Both the position numbers and the translations under genes were made by a program. Positions 30,497 to 42,176 of a DNA stretch of 64,000 nucleotides are shown here, one piece after another. The DNA lies in contig NZ_QQBJ01000013.1 of the NCBI RefSeq assembly GCF_003347205.1, positions 1 to 64,000 on the forward strand, given 5' to 3'. A model generated the notes under the pieces. That model was not told the origin of the DNA. It made no database searches and was given only the letters and a program-made list of their open reading frames with translations. The DNA comes from Mycolicibacterium moriokaense. Lineage in GTDB: Bacteria > Actinomycetota > Actinomycetes > Mycobacteriales > Mycobacteriaceae. Position 1 is the stretch's first letter; each line of letters begins with the position of its first letter.

Positions 30497-30509
30497 ACCG
30501 TTCAGGTTA
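30492..30509 (-). promoter_or_regulatory. BioQ operator with -10 box of bioF
   Basis: The palindrome TGAAC-ACC-GTTCA (30492-30504) is identical to the one at bioB/bioQ. On the minus strand it directly follows TAACCT (30509-30504). The bioA stop codon TGA (30504-30502) lies within the operator, so the promoter is embedded in the 3' end of bioA. The arrangement implies BioQ control of bioFD independent of bioA. Confidence 0.75.
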
Positions 30510-31794
30510 ATGCACGGGCGACGGCGACCATGCCGGAGGTGATCTGCCGGATCTCCTCGGCGGTGCAGATGTAGGGCGGCATCGCGTACACCAGATTGCG
30601 GAACGGCCGCAGCCAGATGCCGTGCCGCAGGGCTTCCGCGGTGGCCGCGGGCACCTCCACCGGGTTCTGCATCTCGATGACACCGATCGCGCCGAGCACG
30701 CGGACATCCGCCACCCCGGACAGCGAACGCGCCGGCTCCAGGCCGTCGCGCAGCCCGGTCTCGATCTCCAGCACCCGCGCCCGCCAGTCCTGGCCGAGCA
30801 ACAATTCGACCGACGCCACGCCGACCGCGCACGCCAGCGCATTGGCCATGAACGTCGGGCCGTGCATCAGCGCCCCTGCCTCGCTGTCGCTGATGGTGCG
30901 CGCGATGTGCGTCGAGCACAAGGTGGCCGCCAGCGTGATGTATCCGCCGGTGAGCGCCTTGCCGACGCACATGATGTCCGGGCTGACGCCGGCATGCTCG
31001 GCGGCGAACAGCACACCTGTACGCCCGAATCCGGTCGCGATCTCGTCGAAGATCAACAGAACGTCATGGCGGTCGCAGATATCTCGCAGGTCGGTCAGGT
31101 AGCGGGGATCGTGGAAGCGCATGCCGCCTGCGCCCTGGACGACGGGTTCCACGATGACCGCCGCAAGCTCCCCGGCATGCGCGTCGAGCTGCTCCTCGAA
31201 CGCAGCGCTGTAGGCGGGGTCGTAGGTGGTGGGTACCTGAGGGGCGAAGACCTGATGCACCAGGATGTCGGTCCACAGCGAATGCATCCCGCCCTCGGGG
31301 TCGCACACGCTCATCGGGGTGAAGGTGTCGCCGTGATAGCCGCCGCGCCACGTCATCAGCCGGTGTTTCGTCGGGCGGTCTCGGCTGCGCCAGTACTGCA
31401 GCGCCATCTTGACCGCCACCTCGACCGAGACCGAGCCGGAGTCGCTGAAGAAGACGGTGTCCAGCCCGTCCGGGGTGATGTCCACGAGCAGCTGGGCCAG
31501 CCGGGCCGCGGGTTCGTGGGTGAGTCCGCCGAACATGACGTGGTTCATCCGGGCCAGCTGGGAGGCGATGGCGTAGTCGAGCGCCGGGTGGCCGTGCCCG
31601 TGCACGGCCGTCCACCACGAACTCATCGCGTCCAGCGCCTCGACACGCCTGCCGTCGTCGATCAAGGTCAGCCAGGCCCCGCTGGCGCCAACGGCGACCC
31701 GCGGTGGCATCGCCTCGGCGCCGATCGTGCTGTACGGATGCCAGACGTGGGCGGCGTCGATCGCGCTGATTTCAGCGGGGGTCAACGCGGGCAT
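30502..31794 (-). CDS. bioA: Adenosylmethionine-8-amino-7-oxononanoate aminotransferase
   Basis: BioA transfers an amino group from S-adenosylmethionine to KAPA, giving 7,8-diaminopelargonic acid. It has 430 residues. Class III aminotransferase motifs are [53 protein letters not shown], and the PLP lysine in [10 protein letters not shown]. The ATG start is conserved ([22 protein letters not shown], read as [10 protein letters not shown] then [10 protein letters not shown]). It is the first gene of bioA-bioF-bioD and is divergent from the acyltransferase gene. Confidence 0.96.
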   Translation of the reverse strand: MPALTPAEISAIDAAHVWHPYSTIGAEAMPPRVAVGASGAWLTLIDDGRRVEALDAMSSWWTAVHGHGHPALDYAIASQLARMNHVMFGGLTHEPAARLAQLLVDITPDGLDTVFFSDSGSVSVEVAVKMALQYWRSRDRPTKHRLMTWRGGYHGDTFTPMSVCDPEGGMHSLWTDILVHQVFAPQVPTTYDPAYSAAFEEQLDAHAGELAAVIVEPVVQGAGGMRFHDPRYLTDLRDICDRHDVLLIFDEIATGFGRTGVLFAAEHAGVSPDIMCVGKALTGGYITLAATLCSTHIARTISDSEAGALMHGPTFMANALACAVGVASVELLLGQDWRARVLEIETGLRDGLEPARSLSGVADVRVLGAIGVIEMQNPVEVPAATAEALRHGIWLRPFRNLVYAMPPYICTAEEIRQITSGMVAVARALT

Positions 31795-31802
31795 GGGGAA
31801 TG

Positions 31803-31808
31803 AGCCTA
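31803..31808 (-). promoter_or_regulatory. Predicted -10 box of bioA
   Basis: TAGGCT fits TANNNT and ends 8 nt before the bioA ATG at 31794. The 5' UTR would be one or two nucleotides. No BioQ palindrome is seen here. Confidence 0.5.
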
Positions 31809-31885
31809 ACCCGCGGCCAGGCGAATCTCTTTGCTATCGAAGCGGGCGCGGGCACGCACGACATGAGCCACACAGCGATCTTCGG

Positions 31886-31891
31886 TAGATT
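31886..31891 (+). promoter_or_regulatory. Predicted -10 box of the acyltransferase gene
   Basis: TAGATT lies 11 nt upstream of the first ATG (31903) and 14 nt upstream of an alternative ATG (31906), giving a 5' UTR of a few nucleotides. Confidence 0.45.
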
Positions 31892-31902
31892 GTCCCGCGA
31901 CC

Positions 31903-34074
31903 ATGATGACCCTCGCCCCGCTCAGGCCGGCGGTGGCTGCCGCGGACGGGCCCGTCACCGGCGCTCCCCCGGCAGACCGCAAGTCCGGCTTCTACCGCCA
32001 CGATCTCGACGGACTTCGCGGTATCGCCATCGCCCTCGTCGCGGTCTTCCACGTCTGGTTCGGCCGCGTTTCAGGCGGCGTCGACGTCTTCCTGGCGCTG
32101 TCCGGTTTCTTCTTCGGCGGCCGGCTGCTGCGGACTGCGCTCACGCCCGGCTCGTCGCTGTCGCCGGTGCCCGAGGTGACGCGGCTGGTCCGCAGACTGC
32201 TTCCGGCGCTTGTCGTGGTGCTGGCCGCGGCCGGCGTCCTGACCATCCTGATTCAGCCCGAAACCCGCTGGGAGACGTTTGCTGACCAGAGCCTGGCCAG
32301 CCTCGGCTACTTCCAGAACTGGGAACTGGCGAACACCGTTTCGGACTATCTGCGCGCCGGGGAGGCCGTCAGCCCGCTGCAGCACATTTGGTCGATGTCT
32401 GTCCAAGGTCAGTTCTACATAGGCTTTCTCGCGCTGATCTTCGGATTCGCGCTTCTGTTTCGCAGAATTCTCGGCAAGCACATGCGCTCGTCGCTCGTCG
32501 TTCTCCTGGCCGTGTTGACCATCGCGTCCTTCGTCTACGCCATATTTGCCCACAACACCGATCAGGCGACCGCCTACTACAACAGCTTCGCCCGCGGATG
32601 GGAACTGCTGCTGGGCGCCCTCGTCGGCGCCCTGGTCGGCTACATCCGCTGGCCGATGTGGCTGCGGTCGACGGTGGCCCTGGTGGCGCTGGCGGCCATC
32701 CTGTCCTGCGGCGCGCTGATCAACGGGGTCAAAGAATTTCCAGGGCCCCTGACGCTGGTGCCCGTGGGCGCCACCATGCTCTTCATCCTCACCGGCGCGA
32801 ACCGCCACTTCGATCCGCACGCCGACGGCCGGCTGCCGTTCCCGAACCGCCTGCTGGCCACCAAGCCGTTCGTGTGGCTCGGCTCCATCGCCTACTCGCT
32901 GTATCTGTGGCATTGGCCACTGCTGATCTTCTGGCTCGTCTACGCCGACCGCCAGCACGTCGGCTTCCTCGACGGGTCGGGCGTGCTGCTGGTGTCGGTC
33001 CTGCTCGCCTATCTGACCACCAAGTACGTCGAGAACCCGCTGCGCTACCGGTCCACCGCAGCCCCCGCCGAGCCGTCGCTGAAGCTCCCGCTGCGCACCC
33101 GGCTGCGCAGGCCGACCATGGTGCTCGGCGCCTTCGTCGCCGCGCTCGCCGTCGCCCTCACCGCGACCTCCTTCAGCTGGCGCGAACACGTGCTGGTGCA
33201 GCGTGCGAACGCCGAGAACCTGGGCACGCTCGAGTCTCTGGACTATCCCGGCGCGCACGCCCTGCTGGACAACGCCCCCGTGCCGGACGCGCCGATGAGG
33301 CCCACGGTGCTGGAGGCCAAGCGGGACCTCCCGGAGACCACCGTGGACGGCTGCATCAGCGATTTCGCCAACGTCAGCGTCATCGACTGCAGCTACGGTG
33401 ACAAGTCCGCGACGCGCACCATCGCGCTGGCCGGCGGGTCGCACGCCGAGCACTGGATCACCGCGCTGGACCTGTTGGGCAAGCTGCACCACTTCAAGGT
33501 GACCACCTACCTGAAGATGGGCTGTCCGCTGACCACCGAGGATGTCCCGCTGGTGATGGGGAACAACCAGCCTTACCCGAAGTGCCACACCTGGAACGAG
33601 ACGGTGATGAAGAAGATCATCGCCGACCGGCCCGACTACGTGTTCACCACGGCCACCCGGCCGTGGAACATCAAGCCCGGCGATGTCATGCCGGGCACCT
33701 ACGTCGGCATCTGGCAGACCCTGTCGGACAACAACATCCAGGTGCTGGCGATGCGCGACACGCCGTGGTTGGTGCGCAACAGCCGGCCGTTCTTCCCCGC
33801 CGATTGCCTGGCCGACGGCGGCAACGGCATTTCGTGTGGAATCAGGCGCTCAGACGTGCTGGCGCCGACCAACCCGGCGCTGCCGTGGGTGCAGCGGTTC
33901 CCCAACCTGAAGCCGCTGGACATGAGCGACGCGGTGTGCCGCAAGGACGTCTGCCGCGCAGTCGAGGGAAATGTGCTGATTTACCACGATTCTCACCACA
34001 TTTCGAAGACCTACATGCGCACGATGACCGACGAACTCGGTCGTCAGATCGGGGCTGCCACCCACTGGTGGTGA
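31903..34074 (+). CDS. Acyltransferase-3 membrane protein with C-terminal SGNH domain (OafA-like)
   Basis: A 723-residue membrane O-acyltransferase. Residues 30-430 are the acyltransferase-3 domain with about ten membrane helices, beginning with HDLDGLRGIAIALVAVFHVWF (read as DLDGLRGIAIAL and VAVFHVWF), which carries the catalytic histidine, and GGVDVFLALSGFF. Residues 480-723 form an extracytoplasmic SGNH hydrolase-like domain, with the Ser block LAGGSHAEHW and the C-terminal DSHHIS block; several paired cysteines suggest disulfides. It acylates an envelope sugar or glycolipid. Rv1565c is the positional relative. It precedes treXYZ, so a trehalose-based lipid is a reasonable but unproven substrate. 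Confidence 0.88.
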   Translation: MMTLAPLRPAVAAADGPVTGAPPADRKSGFYRHDLDGLRGIAIALVAVFHVWFGRVSGGVDVFLALSGFFFGGRLLRTALTPGSSLSPVPEVTRLVRRLLPALVVVLAAAGVLTILIQPETRWETFADQSLASLGYFQNWELANTVSDYLRAGEAVSPLQHIWSMSVQGQFYIGFLALIFGFALLFRRILGKHMRSSLVVLLAVLTIASFVYAIFAHNTDQATAYYNSFARGWELLLGALVGALVGYIRWPMWLRSTVALVALAAILSCGALINGVKEFPGPLTLVPVGATMLFILTGANRHFDPHADGRLPFPNRLLATKPFVWLGSIAYSLYLWHWPLLIFWLVYADRQHVGFLDGSGVLLVSVLLAYLTTKYVENPLRYRSTAAPAEPSLKLPLRTRLRRPTMVLGAFVAALAVALTATSFSWREHVLVQRANAENLGTLESLDYPGAHALLDNAPVPDAPMRPTVLEAKRDLPETTVDGCISDFANVSVIDCSYGDKSATRTIALAGGSHAEHWITALDLLGKLHHFKVTTYLKMGCPLTTEDVPLVMGNNQPYPKCHTWNETVMKKIIADRPDYVFTTATRPWNIKPGDVMPGTYVGIWQTLSDNNIQVLAMRDTPWLVRNSRPFFPADCLADGGNGISCGIRRSDVLAPTNPALPWVQRFPNLKPLDMSDAVCRKDVCRAVEGNVLIYHDSHHISKTYMRTMTDELGRQIGAATHWW

Positions 34075-34102
34075 CCGCCGCGCACCGGACGGGGCACGCC
34101 GA

Positions 34103-34108
34103 TAAGGT
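34103..34108 (+). promoter_or_regulatory. -10 box of treX (predicted leaderless)
   Basis: TAAGGT is followed by 6 nt and the ATG at 34115. Confidence 0.55.
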
Positions 34109-34114
34109 CAAACG

Positions 34115-36253
<2,139 letters not shown>

Positions 36254-36256
36254 CGC

Positions 36257-38554
36257 ATGGCTTCACGGATTCTTTCGACGTATCGACTCCAGATGCGCGG
36301 CGCTGCCAGTGGCGAGGCGTTCACCTTCGCCGACGCCGAGCAGCTACTGCCCTACCTCGACGATCTGGGGGTCTCGCACCTCTACCTGTCGCCGATCCTG
36401 ACCGCGGTGCACGGCTCCACCCACGGCTACGACGTCACCGATCCCACCACGGTCTCATCGGAGTTGGGCGGCGCGGACGGGCTGGCACGGCTGTCAGCGG
36501 CGGCCAAGGCCCGCGGCATGGGGTTGATCGTCGACATCGTGCCCAACCACGTCGGTGTCGACAAGCCCGAGCAGAACAAGTGGTGGTGGGATGTTCTCCT
36601 GCGCGGCAAGGATTCCGCCTATGCGTCCTTCTTCGATATCGACTGGACGCTGGATGACGGCCGAATCGTGTTGCCGGTCCTGGGTTCCGACGACGACGTC
36701 GACAATCTGGTCGTCGACGGCGATGTGCTGCGAATCGGCGATCTCGGCTATCCCATCGCGGCAGGCACCGCCGCGGGCAGCGGCCGCGAGGTGCACGACC
36801 GCCAGCACTACCGGCTGATCGGCTGGCGCCACGGCGTGTGCGGCTACCGGCGATTCTTCTCGATCACGTCGCTGGCCGGTCTGCGACAAGAGGACCGCGC
36901 GGTGTTCGACGCCACCCACGTCGAGGTGAAACGCTGGTTCGCCGAGGGCCTGGTGGACGGTGTGCGCATCGACCATCCGGACGGATTATCAGCTCCCGCA
37001 GGCTATCTCGCCTGGCTGCGGGAGATCGCCGGCCCCGACGCGTGGATCGTCATCGAGAAGATCCTGGCCGCCGACGAACCGCTGGACCCGAGCCTGGACG
37101 TGGCGGGCACCACCGGTTACGACGCGCTGCGCGAGGTCGGTGGACTGTTCGTCGACGCCGCGGGCGCGGCGCCGCTGACCGATCTTGTCGATTCGACGGA
37201 GTCGACGCACGCCGAGATGCCGCAACTCGCGCGCTCGCTCAAGCACGACGCCGTCACCGACACGCTGTCCAGCGAGTTGGCCCGGCTGTGCCGTGCGATC
37301 GTCGCCGAGACCGATTGCAGTCATCCGGAACTGGGCGACGCCGTTGCGGCGCTGCTCGGCCGGGTTCACGTGTACCGCTCGGACTACCTGCACCTGTCCG
37401 CGGTGCTGCCGACGGCGTTGGCCGAAACAAGCTTCGCGCGAGCAGATCTGGCGCAGCCCCTGGTGATCGTTGCCGCCGCGGTCTCCGGTGGCGGCGAGGC
37501 GGCCGTTCGACTGCAGCAGCTGTGCGGCGCGGCGACCGCGAAGTCGATGGAGGACTGCCTGTTCTATCGCGATGCGCGCCTGGTCTCGCTGAACGAAGTC
37601 GGCGGCGAACCGGACCACTTCGGGGTGAGCCCCGCGGAGTTTCACCAGAGGACGGCGATGCGCGCCCGGTTGTGGCCGCAGGCGATGACAGCGCTGAGCA
37701 CCCACGACACCAAACGCGGAGAAGATGTGCGGGCCCGCATCGGCGTGCTGTCGCAACTGCCGGGTCTATGGGCGGAGTTCGTCGCGGCCTGGGAACACCG
37801 CATCCCGTCGCCGGACCCGATGACCGGACGGTTTCTGTGGCAGAACTTCTTCGGTGTCTGGCCGACTGACGGCGTGGTGACCGATGTGCTGCGCGGGCGC
37901 CTGCACGCCTACGCGGAGAAGGCGATCCGGGAAGCCGGCGTGCACACCACGTGGAACGACCCCGATACGGACTTCGAATCCTCGGTGCACGCCTGGATCG
38001 ACCAACTGATCGACAGCCCGGTGGCCACCGAGCTGACCACGCTGGTGGCACGCGTCGACGAACACGCCCGCAGCGACAGCCTGGGCCAGAAGCTGATCCA
38101 GCTGACGGCGCCCGGCGTGCCGGACGTCTATCAGGGCACCGAGTTGTGGGACGACAGCCTGGTCGACCCGGACAACCGCAGGCCGGTTGATTTCTCCGCC
38201 CGCCGGGAGGCGCTGTCGCGCCTGACCGACGCCAAGATGCGGGTGGTGAGCACCGCGCTGCGGTTGCGCCGCGAGAAGCCGGACGCTTTTCTCGCAGGCG
38301 GGTACCGGCCTCTGCTGGCCGATGGGCCGGCGTCCGGTCACGTGGTGGCGTTCGCCCGCGGAGCCGACGTGGTGACCGCGGTGACGCGGCACTCGGTGCG
38401 GCTGGCCGAGTCGGGCTGGAATGACACGCTTCTGTCGCTTCCCGGCGGGACCTGGCGAGACCGCCTCGGTGGCGACGAATTCAGCGGGCGGGTGTCACCC
38501 GCCGACCTGTTCGCGGGGTTGCCGGTCGCGCTTCTGGAACGCGTCGATGGCTGA
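36257..38554 (+). CDS. treY: Maltooligosyl trehalose synthase
   Basis: TreY converts the reducing-end alpha-1,4 bond of a maltodextrin to alpha,alpha-1,1, giving maltooligosyl-trehalose. It has 765 residues and is a GH13 enzyme. The catalytic residues are Asp239 (GVRIDHPDGL), Glu267 (IVIEKIL) and Asp484 (STHDTKRGED). The N-terminal STYRLQMR and LSPILTAVHGSTHGYDVTD blocks are family hallmarks. Its last 8 bp overlap treZ in another frame. Confidence 0.96.
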   Translation: MASRILSTYRLQMRGAASGEAFTFADAEQLLPYLDDLGVSHLYLSPILTAVHGSTHGYDVTDPTTVSSELGGADGLARLSAAAKARGMGLIVDIVPNHVGVDKPEQNKWWWDVLLRGKDSAYASFFDIDWTLDDGRIVLPVLGSDDDVDNLVVDGDVLRIGDLGYPIAAGTAAGSGREVHDRQHYRLIGWRHGVCGYRRFFSITSLAGLRQEDRAVFDATHVEVKRWFAEGLVDGVRIDHPDGLSAPAGYLAWLREIAGPDAWIVIEKILAADEPLDPSLDVAGTTGYDALREVGGLFVDAAGAAPLTDLVDSTESTHAEMPQLARSLKHDAVTDTLSSELARLCRAIVAETDCSHPELGDAVAALLGRVHVYRSDYLHLSAVLPTALAETSFARADLAQPLVIVAAAVSGGGEAAVRLQQLCGAATAKSMEDCLFYRDARLVSLNEVGGEPDHFGVSPAEFHQRTAMRARLWPQAMTALSTHDTKRGEDVRARIGVLSQLPGLWAEFVAAWEHRIPSPDPMTGRFLWQNFFGVWPTDGVVTDVLRGRLHAYAEKAIREAGVHTTWNDPDTDFESSVHAWIDQLIDSPVATELTTLVARVDEHARSDSLGQKLIQLTAPGVPDVYQGTELWDDSLVDPDNRRPVDFSARREALSRLTDAKMRVVSTALRLRREKPDAFLAGGYRPLLADGPASGHVVAFARGADVVTAVTRHSVRLAESGWNDTLLSLPGGTWRDRLGGDEFSGRVSPADLFAGLPVALLERVDG

Positions 38555-40298
38555 TACCGGATCGCCGACCGGGACCACGTCGTTCGCGGTCTGGGCGCCG
38601 AGGCCGAACCGGGTGCGCCTGGACGTCGACGGCACGCTGCACGAGATGACGCGCTCCGACGACGAATGGTGGCGCACCGACGTCGACGCACGACCCGACG
38701 CCCGCTACGGGTTCGTCCTCGACGACGACCCGAAGGTACTGCCCGACCCGAGATCACCCCGGCAGCCCGACGGCGTGCACGAACGCTCGCAACTGTGGCG
38801 GCCCGCACCCGATGCCTGGTCGGACGACGGCTGGCAGGGCCGCTCGATAGCGGGCCGCGCGATCTACGAACTGCACATCGGCACGTTCACCCCCGACGGC
38901 ACGTTCGACTCGGCCATCGACAAGCTGGACTACCTGGTGGATCTGGGCGTCGACTTCATCGAGATCATGCCGGTCAACGCGTTCAGCGGCACACACGGCT
39001 GGGGCTACGACGGCGTGCTCTGGTATGCCGTGCACGAACCCTACGGCGGCCCCGACGGATTGGTGCGCCTGATCGACGCCTGCCACGCTCGCGGCCTCGG
39101 CGTGCTGATCGACGCGGTGTTCAACCATCTCGGTCCGTCGGGAAACTATCTGCCGCGGTTCGGGCCGTATCTGTCGACCGGCAGCAACCCGTGGGGCGAG
39201 TCGATCAACCTCGCCGACGCCGACGCCGACGAGGTGCGCGGCTACATCATCGAGTGCGCGCTGCGCTGGATGCGGGACTTCCACGCCGACGGCCTGCGTC
39301 TCGACGCGGTGCACGCGCTGGTCGACACCACAGCCATCCACATACTCGAGGAGTTGGCCGCCGAGACCGACGCGTTGTCAACAGAACTGGGCCGGCCGCT
39401 GTCGTTGATCGCGGAGAGCGACAAGAACGACCCGCGGCTGATCACACCGCGCGACCGCGGCGGGTACGGGATGACCGCTCAGTGGGACGACGACATCCAT
39501 CACGCGATCCACGCCGCAGTGTCGGGCGAACGGCAGGGGTACTACGGCGATTTCGGCTCGCTGGAGACGCTGGCGCAGACCCTCAAGCACGGTTACTTCC
39601 ACGCGGGCACCTACTCGTCGTTCCGGCACCGGCGACACGGCAGGCCGCTGGACACCGCGACGATTCCGGCGACGCGACTGCTGGCCTACACACTCACCCA
39701 CGATCAGGTCGGCAATCGCGCGGTCGGCGACCGGCCGTCGCAGATCCTGACGGCGGGTCAACAGGCGGTCAAGGCCGCGCTGGCTCTCGGATCACCCTAT
39801 ACCGCAATGCTTTTCATGGGCGAGGAGTGGGGCTCGACGAGCCCGTTCCAGTTCTTCAGCTCGCATCCCGAACCCGAGTTGGCGAGGGCCACCGCCGAGG
39901 GGCGCAAACGCGAGTTCGCCGAACACGGTTGGGATGCCGACGAAATCCCCGACCCGCAGGACCCGGAGACGTTTTTGCGGTCCAAGCTCAAGTGGGATGA
40001 GATCGACGACGGCGATCACGGCCGGCTGCGTCGCGCGTACCGCGACCTGCTCATGCTGCGCAGGGACGAACCCGACATGGCCGACCACTGGTTGGACCAC
40101 ATGACGGTCGACTACGACGAAGACCGGCGCTGGATCGTCATGCACCGCGGTTCACTGGCCATCGCCTGCAACCTCAACTCCGATGAGGTGACGGTGCCGG
40201 AGACGGGTGAGCCCGTCGTGGTGTGGGGCGAACCGAACATCGGCGCCGACGCCACGACCTTGGCCGGCCACTCGTTCGCGATTCTGCGGACCGGCTGA
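38547..40298 (+). CDS. treZ: Maltooligosyl trehalose trehalohydrolase
   Basis: TreZ releases trehalose from maltooligosyl-trehalose. It has 583 residues: an N-terminal beta-sandwich (about 1-85) and a GH13 barrel with Asp253 (LRLDAVHAL), Glu290 (LIAESDKND) and Asp386 (LTHDQVGNRA). A longer open frame reaches 38421, but MADTGSPTGTTSFAVWAPRP at 38547 is the family start and overlaps the treY stop by 8 bp. Trehalose made this way feeds mycolate carriers and stress protection. Confidence 0.95.
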   Translation: MADTGSPTGTTSFAVWAPRPNRVRLDVDGTLHEMTRSDDEWWRTDVDARPDARYGFVLDDDPKVLPDPRSPRQPDGVHERSQLWRPAPDAWSDDGWQGRSIAGRAIYELHIGTFTPDGTFDSAIDKLDYLVDLGVDFIEIMPVNAFSGTHGWGYDGVLWYAVHEPYGGPDGLVRLIDACHARGLGVLIDAVFNHLGPSGNYLPRFGPYLSTGSNPWGESINLADADADEVRGYIIECALRWMRDFHADGLRLDAVHALVDTTAIHILEELAAETDALSTELGRPLSLIAESDKNDPRLITPRDRGGYGMTAQWDDDIHHAIHAAVSGERQGYYGDFGSLETLAQTLKHGYFHAGTYSSFRHRRHGRPLDTATIPATRLLAYTLTHDQVGNRAVGDRPSQILTAGQQAVKAALALGSPYTAMLFMGEEWGSTSPFQFFSSHPEPELARATAEGRKREFAEHGWDADEIPDPQDPETFLRSKLKWDEIDDGDHGRLRRAYRDLLMLRRDEPDMADHWLDHMTVDYDEDRRWIVMHRGSLAIACNLNSDEVTVPETGEPVVVWGEPNIGADATTLAGHSFAILRTG

Positions 40299-40310
40299 CG
40301 CCCCCGCACG

Positions 40311-40322
40311 AGCGCTCATCGC
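40311..40322 (-). repeat. Relic of the MIRU-like unit between treZ and ilvA
   Basis: On the minus strand CGATGAGCGCTC matches the first 12 bases of the 32-bp units at hisF-hisI, then diverges. It lies in the 26-bp gap between the convergent treZ and ilvA stops, so it has no coupling function there. Similarity could be partly chance. Confidence 0.35.
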
Positions 40323-40324
40323 CC

Positions 40325-41608
40325 CTATAGCAGGTAGCGGTACGCCGGCGAACCCGGCTCCAACGTCTCGACGTGGATGTCGGACGCCTTCATCCGCTCG
40401 AGCAGGCCGTCGAGGTCGGCGGCCGACCCGAGTTCGACGCCGACCAGCGCCTCCCCCGTCTCGCGGTTGTTGCGCTTGACGTACTCGAACAGGGTGATGT
40501 CGTCGCTTGGGCCGAGCACGGTGTCCAGGAACCGGCGCAGCGCACCTGGTTCCTGCGGGAAGTCGACCAGGAAATAGTGCTTGAGCCCGAGGTGCACCAA
40601 CGAGCGCTCCAGCACCTCGCCGTAGCGCGACACGTCGTTGTTGCCGCCGGAGATCAGGCACACCACGGTCGAACCCGGCGCGATGTCGGACTCCATCAGG
40701 GCCGCCACCGAAAGCGCTCCCGCGGGCTCGGCGATGATCCCCTCGTTCTGGTAGAGGTCCAGCATGGCCGTGCAGACCGCGCCCTCGTCGACCGCGGTCA
40801 GCGACACCATGTCACCCGCGGCGGCCAGCGCCGCGTACGTCAGGTTGCCCGCGCGGTTCACCGCGGCACCGTCGACGAACTGGTCGACATGGTCGAGGGT
40901 GACGGGCCTGCCCTCGGCGAGCGCGGCGATCATGGCAGCCGCCCCGGCCGGCTCCACACCCAGAACCGATGTGCGGCTGGTGCGTTCGGCCAGATAGGTG
41001 GTGATGCCAGCGATGCAACCGCCACCGCCGACCGGAACGATCACCAGGTCGGGCTCGCTGTCGAGTTGATCGAGGAGTTCGACGGCGATGGTGCCCTGCC
41101 CGGCGATCGTGCGGGGGTCGTCGTAGGGCGGTACCAACGTGGCCCCGGTGCGTGCCACGTCGTTCAGCGCGGCCGCGGCGGCCTCGTCGTAGGTCTTGCC
41201 GACGGCGATCAGCTCGATGAACTCGCGGCCGTGGTAGCGGATGCGGTCGCGCTTCTGCTTCGGCGTCTTGGCGGGTACGTAGACCCGGCCGCGGATGCCC
41301 ATCGAGCGGCAGGCCATCGCGAAGCCCTGCGCGTGATTGCCTGCCGACGAGCACACCACGCCTGCGGCGATCTCGTCGGCGGACAGCTGCCTGAGCAGGT
41401 TGTTGGCTCCGCGCAGCTTGTAGGACCGGACCGCCTGGAGGTCTTCGCGCTTCAGGTACACCGTGGCGCCGACGGCATCCGATAACCGCTCGCTGCGCTG
41501 CAACGGGGTCCGCGTGACCACGTCGGAAATTCGCTGAGCGGCCGCATCGATGTCGGCCGCGGACACCGGCGGCGACGTACGGAGGGGCTGGCTCAGTTCA
41601 GTGGACAC
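40325..41608 (-). CDS. ilvA: Threonine dehydratase (threonine ammonia-lyase)
   Basis: IlvA deaminates threonine to 2-oxobutanoate for isoleucine synthesis. It has 427 residues. The PLP lysine is in VRSYKLRGANN, the phosphate loop is VGGGGCIAG, and a single C-terminal ACT-like regulatory domain (about 330-427) suggests isoleucine feedback. The start is GTG at 41608. It converges on treZ with 26 bp between stops, and a Ddn-like gene lies upstream on the same strand, as for Rv1558-Rv1559. Confidence 0.95.
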   Translation of the reverse strand: MSTELSQPLRTSPPVSAADIDAAAQRISDVVTRTPLQRSERLSDAVGATVYLKREDLQAVRSYKLRGANNLLRQLSADEIAAGVVCSSAGNHAQGFAMACRSMGIRGRVYVPAKTPKQKRDRIRYHGREFIELIAVGKTYDEAAAAALNDVARTGATLVPPYDDPRTIAGQGTIAVELLDQLDSEPDLVIVPVGGGGCIAGITTYLAERTSRTSVLGVEPAGAAAMIAALAEGRPVTLDHVDQFVDGAAVNRAGNLTYAALAAAGDMVSLTAVDEGAVCTAMLDLYQNEGIIAEPAGALSVAALMESDIAPGSTVVCLISGGNNDVSRYGEVLERSLVHLGLKHYFLVDFPQEPGALRRFLDTVLGPSDDITLFEYVKRNNRETGEALVGVELGSAADLDGLLERMKASDIHVETLEPGSPAYRYLL

Positions 41609-41649
41609 CGATCAATGGTGCCATCGCCGGTGTTTCCAGGCCAAACGGG

Positions 41650-42087
41650 TTAACTGACCGGCGTGAGCACGAACAGCGGAATCTGGCGGTCCGTCTTCTT
41701 CTGGTAGTCGGCGTAGTCGGGCCAGGCCTCGACCGCCCGCTCCCACCAGGTGGCCTTCTCGTCGCCGAACACCTCGCGCGCTTCGTAGTCGCCGGCGGCC
41801 GGGCCGTCCTGCAGTTCGACGCGGGGATTCTTCTTGACGTTGTAGTACCAGACCGGGTTCTTCGGGGCCCCGCCCAGCGACGCCACGACCGCATACTGCC
41901 CGTCGTGCTCCACCCGCATCAGCGGGGTCTTGCGGATCTTGCCGCTCTTGGCACCGATCGTCGTCAACAGGATCACCGGCTTGCCTTTGAGCTCGGTGCC
42001 TTCGGTGCCGCCGGACGCCATGTACGTCTCGGCGTTCTCGCGGGCCCAATCGGACGTGCTGGGTTCGTATTCTCCGGAAAGTGGCAT
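41650..42087 (-). CDS. F420-dependent nitroreductase family protein (Ddn-like, Rv1558 type)
   Basis: A 145-residue protein of the F420H2-dependent quinone/nitroreductase family. Diagnostic blocks are [27 protein letters not shown] (read as [20 protein letters not shown]), where Lys and Arg contact the F420 phosphate tail, and the [16 protein letters not shown] block. Ddn relatives reduce quinones and activate nitroimidazoles. It is upstream of ilvA on the same strand with 41 bp between, and has its own leaderless-type promoter. Confidence 0.9.
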   Translation of the reverse strand: MPLSGEYEPSTSDWARENAETYMASGGTEGTELKGKPVILLTTIGAKSGKIRKTPLMRVEHDGQYAVVASLGGAPKNPVWYYNVKKNPRVELQDGPAAGDYEAREVFGDEKATWWERAVEAWPDYADYQKKTDRQIPLFVLTPVS

Positions 42088-42094
42088 GCCGACA

Positions 42095-42100
42095 AGCCTA
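42095..42100 (-). promoter_or_regulatory. -10 box of the Ddn-like gene (predicted leaderless)
   Basis: TAGGCT is followed by 7 nt and the ATG at 42087. Confidence 0.55.
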
Positions 42101-42164
42101 AGCCGCCTTCCTGTACACCCCGCCTGCTTCGGCGTTTCGGCTGTCCGAAACTTTACTTACGGAG

Positions 42165-42170
42165 TATCGT
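42165..42170 (+). promoter_or_regulatory. -10 box of the small membrane-protein gene (predicted leaderless)
   Basis: TATCGT is followed by 6 nt and the ATG at 42177. Confidence 0.55.
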
Positions 42171-42176
42171 GAACCT

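Noticed and set aside
29273-30970. Single long bioF frame starting at 30970
   Set aside because: The upstream part overlaps bioA out of frame and has no BioF similarity; a good Shine-Dalgarno sequence and the family length support the GTG at 30421.
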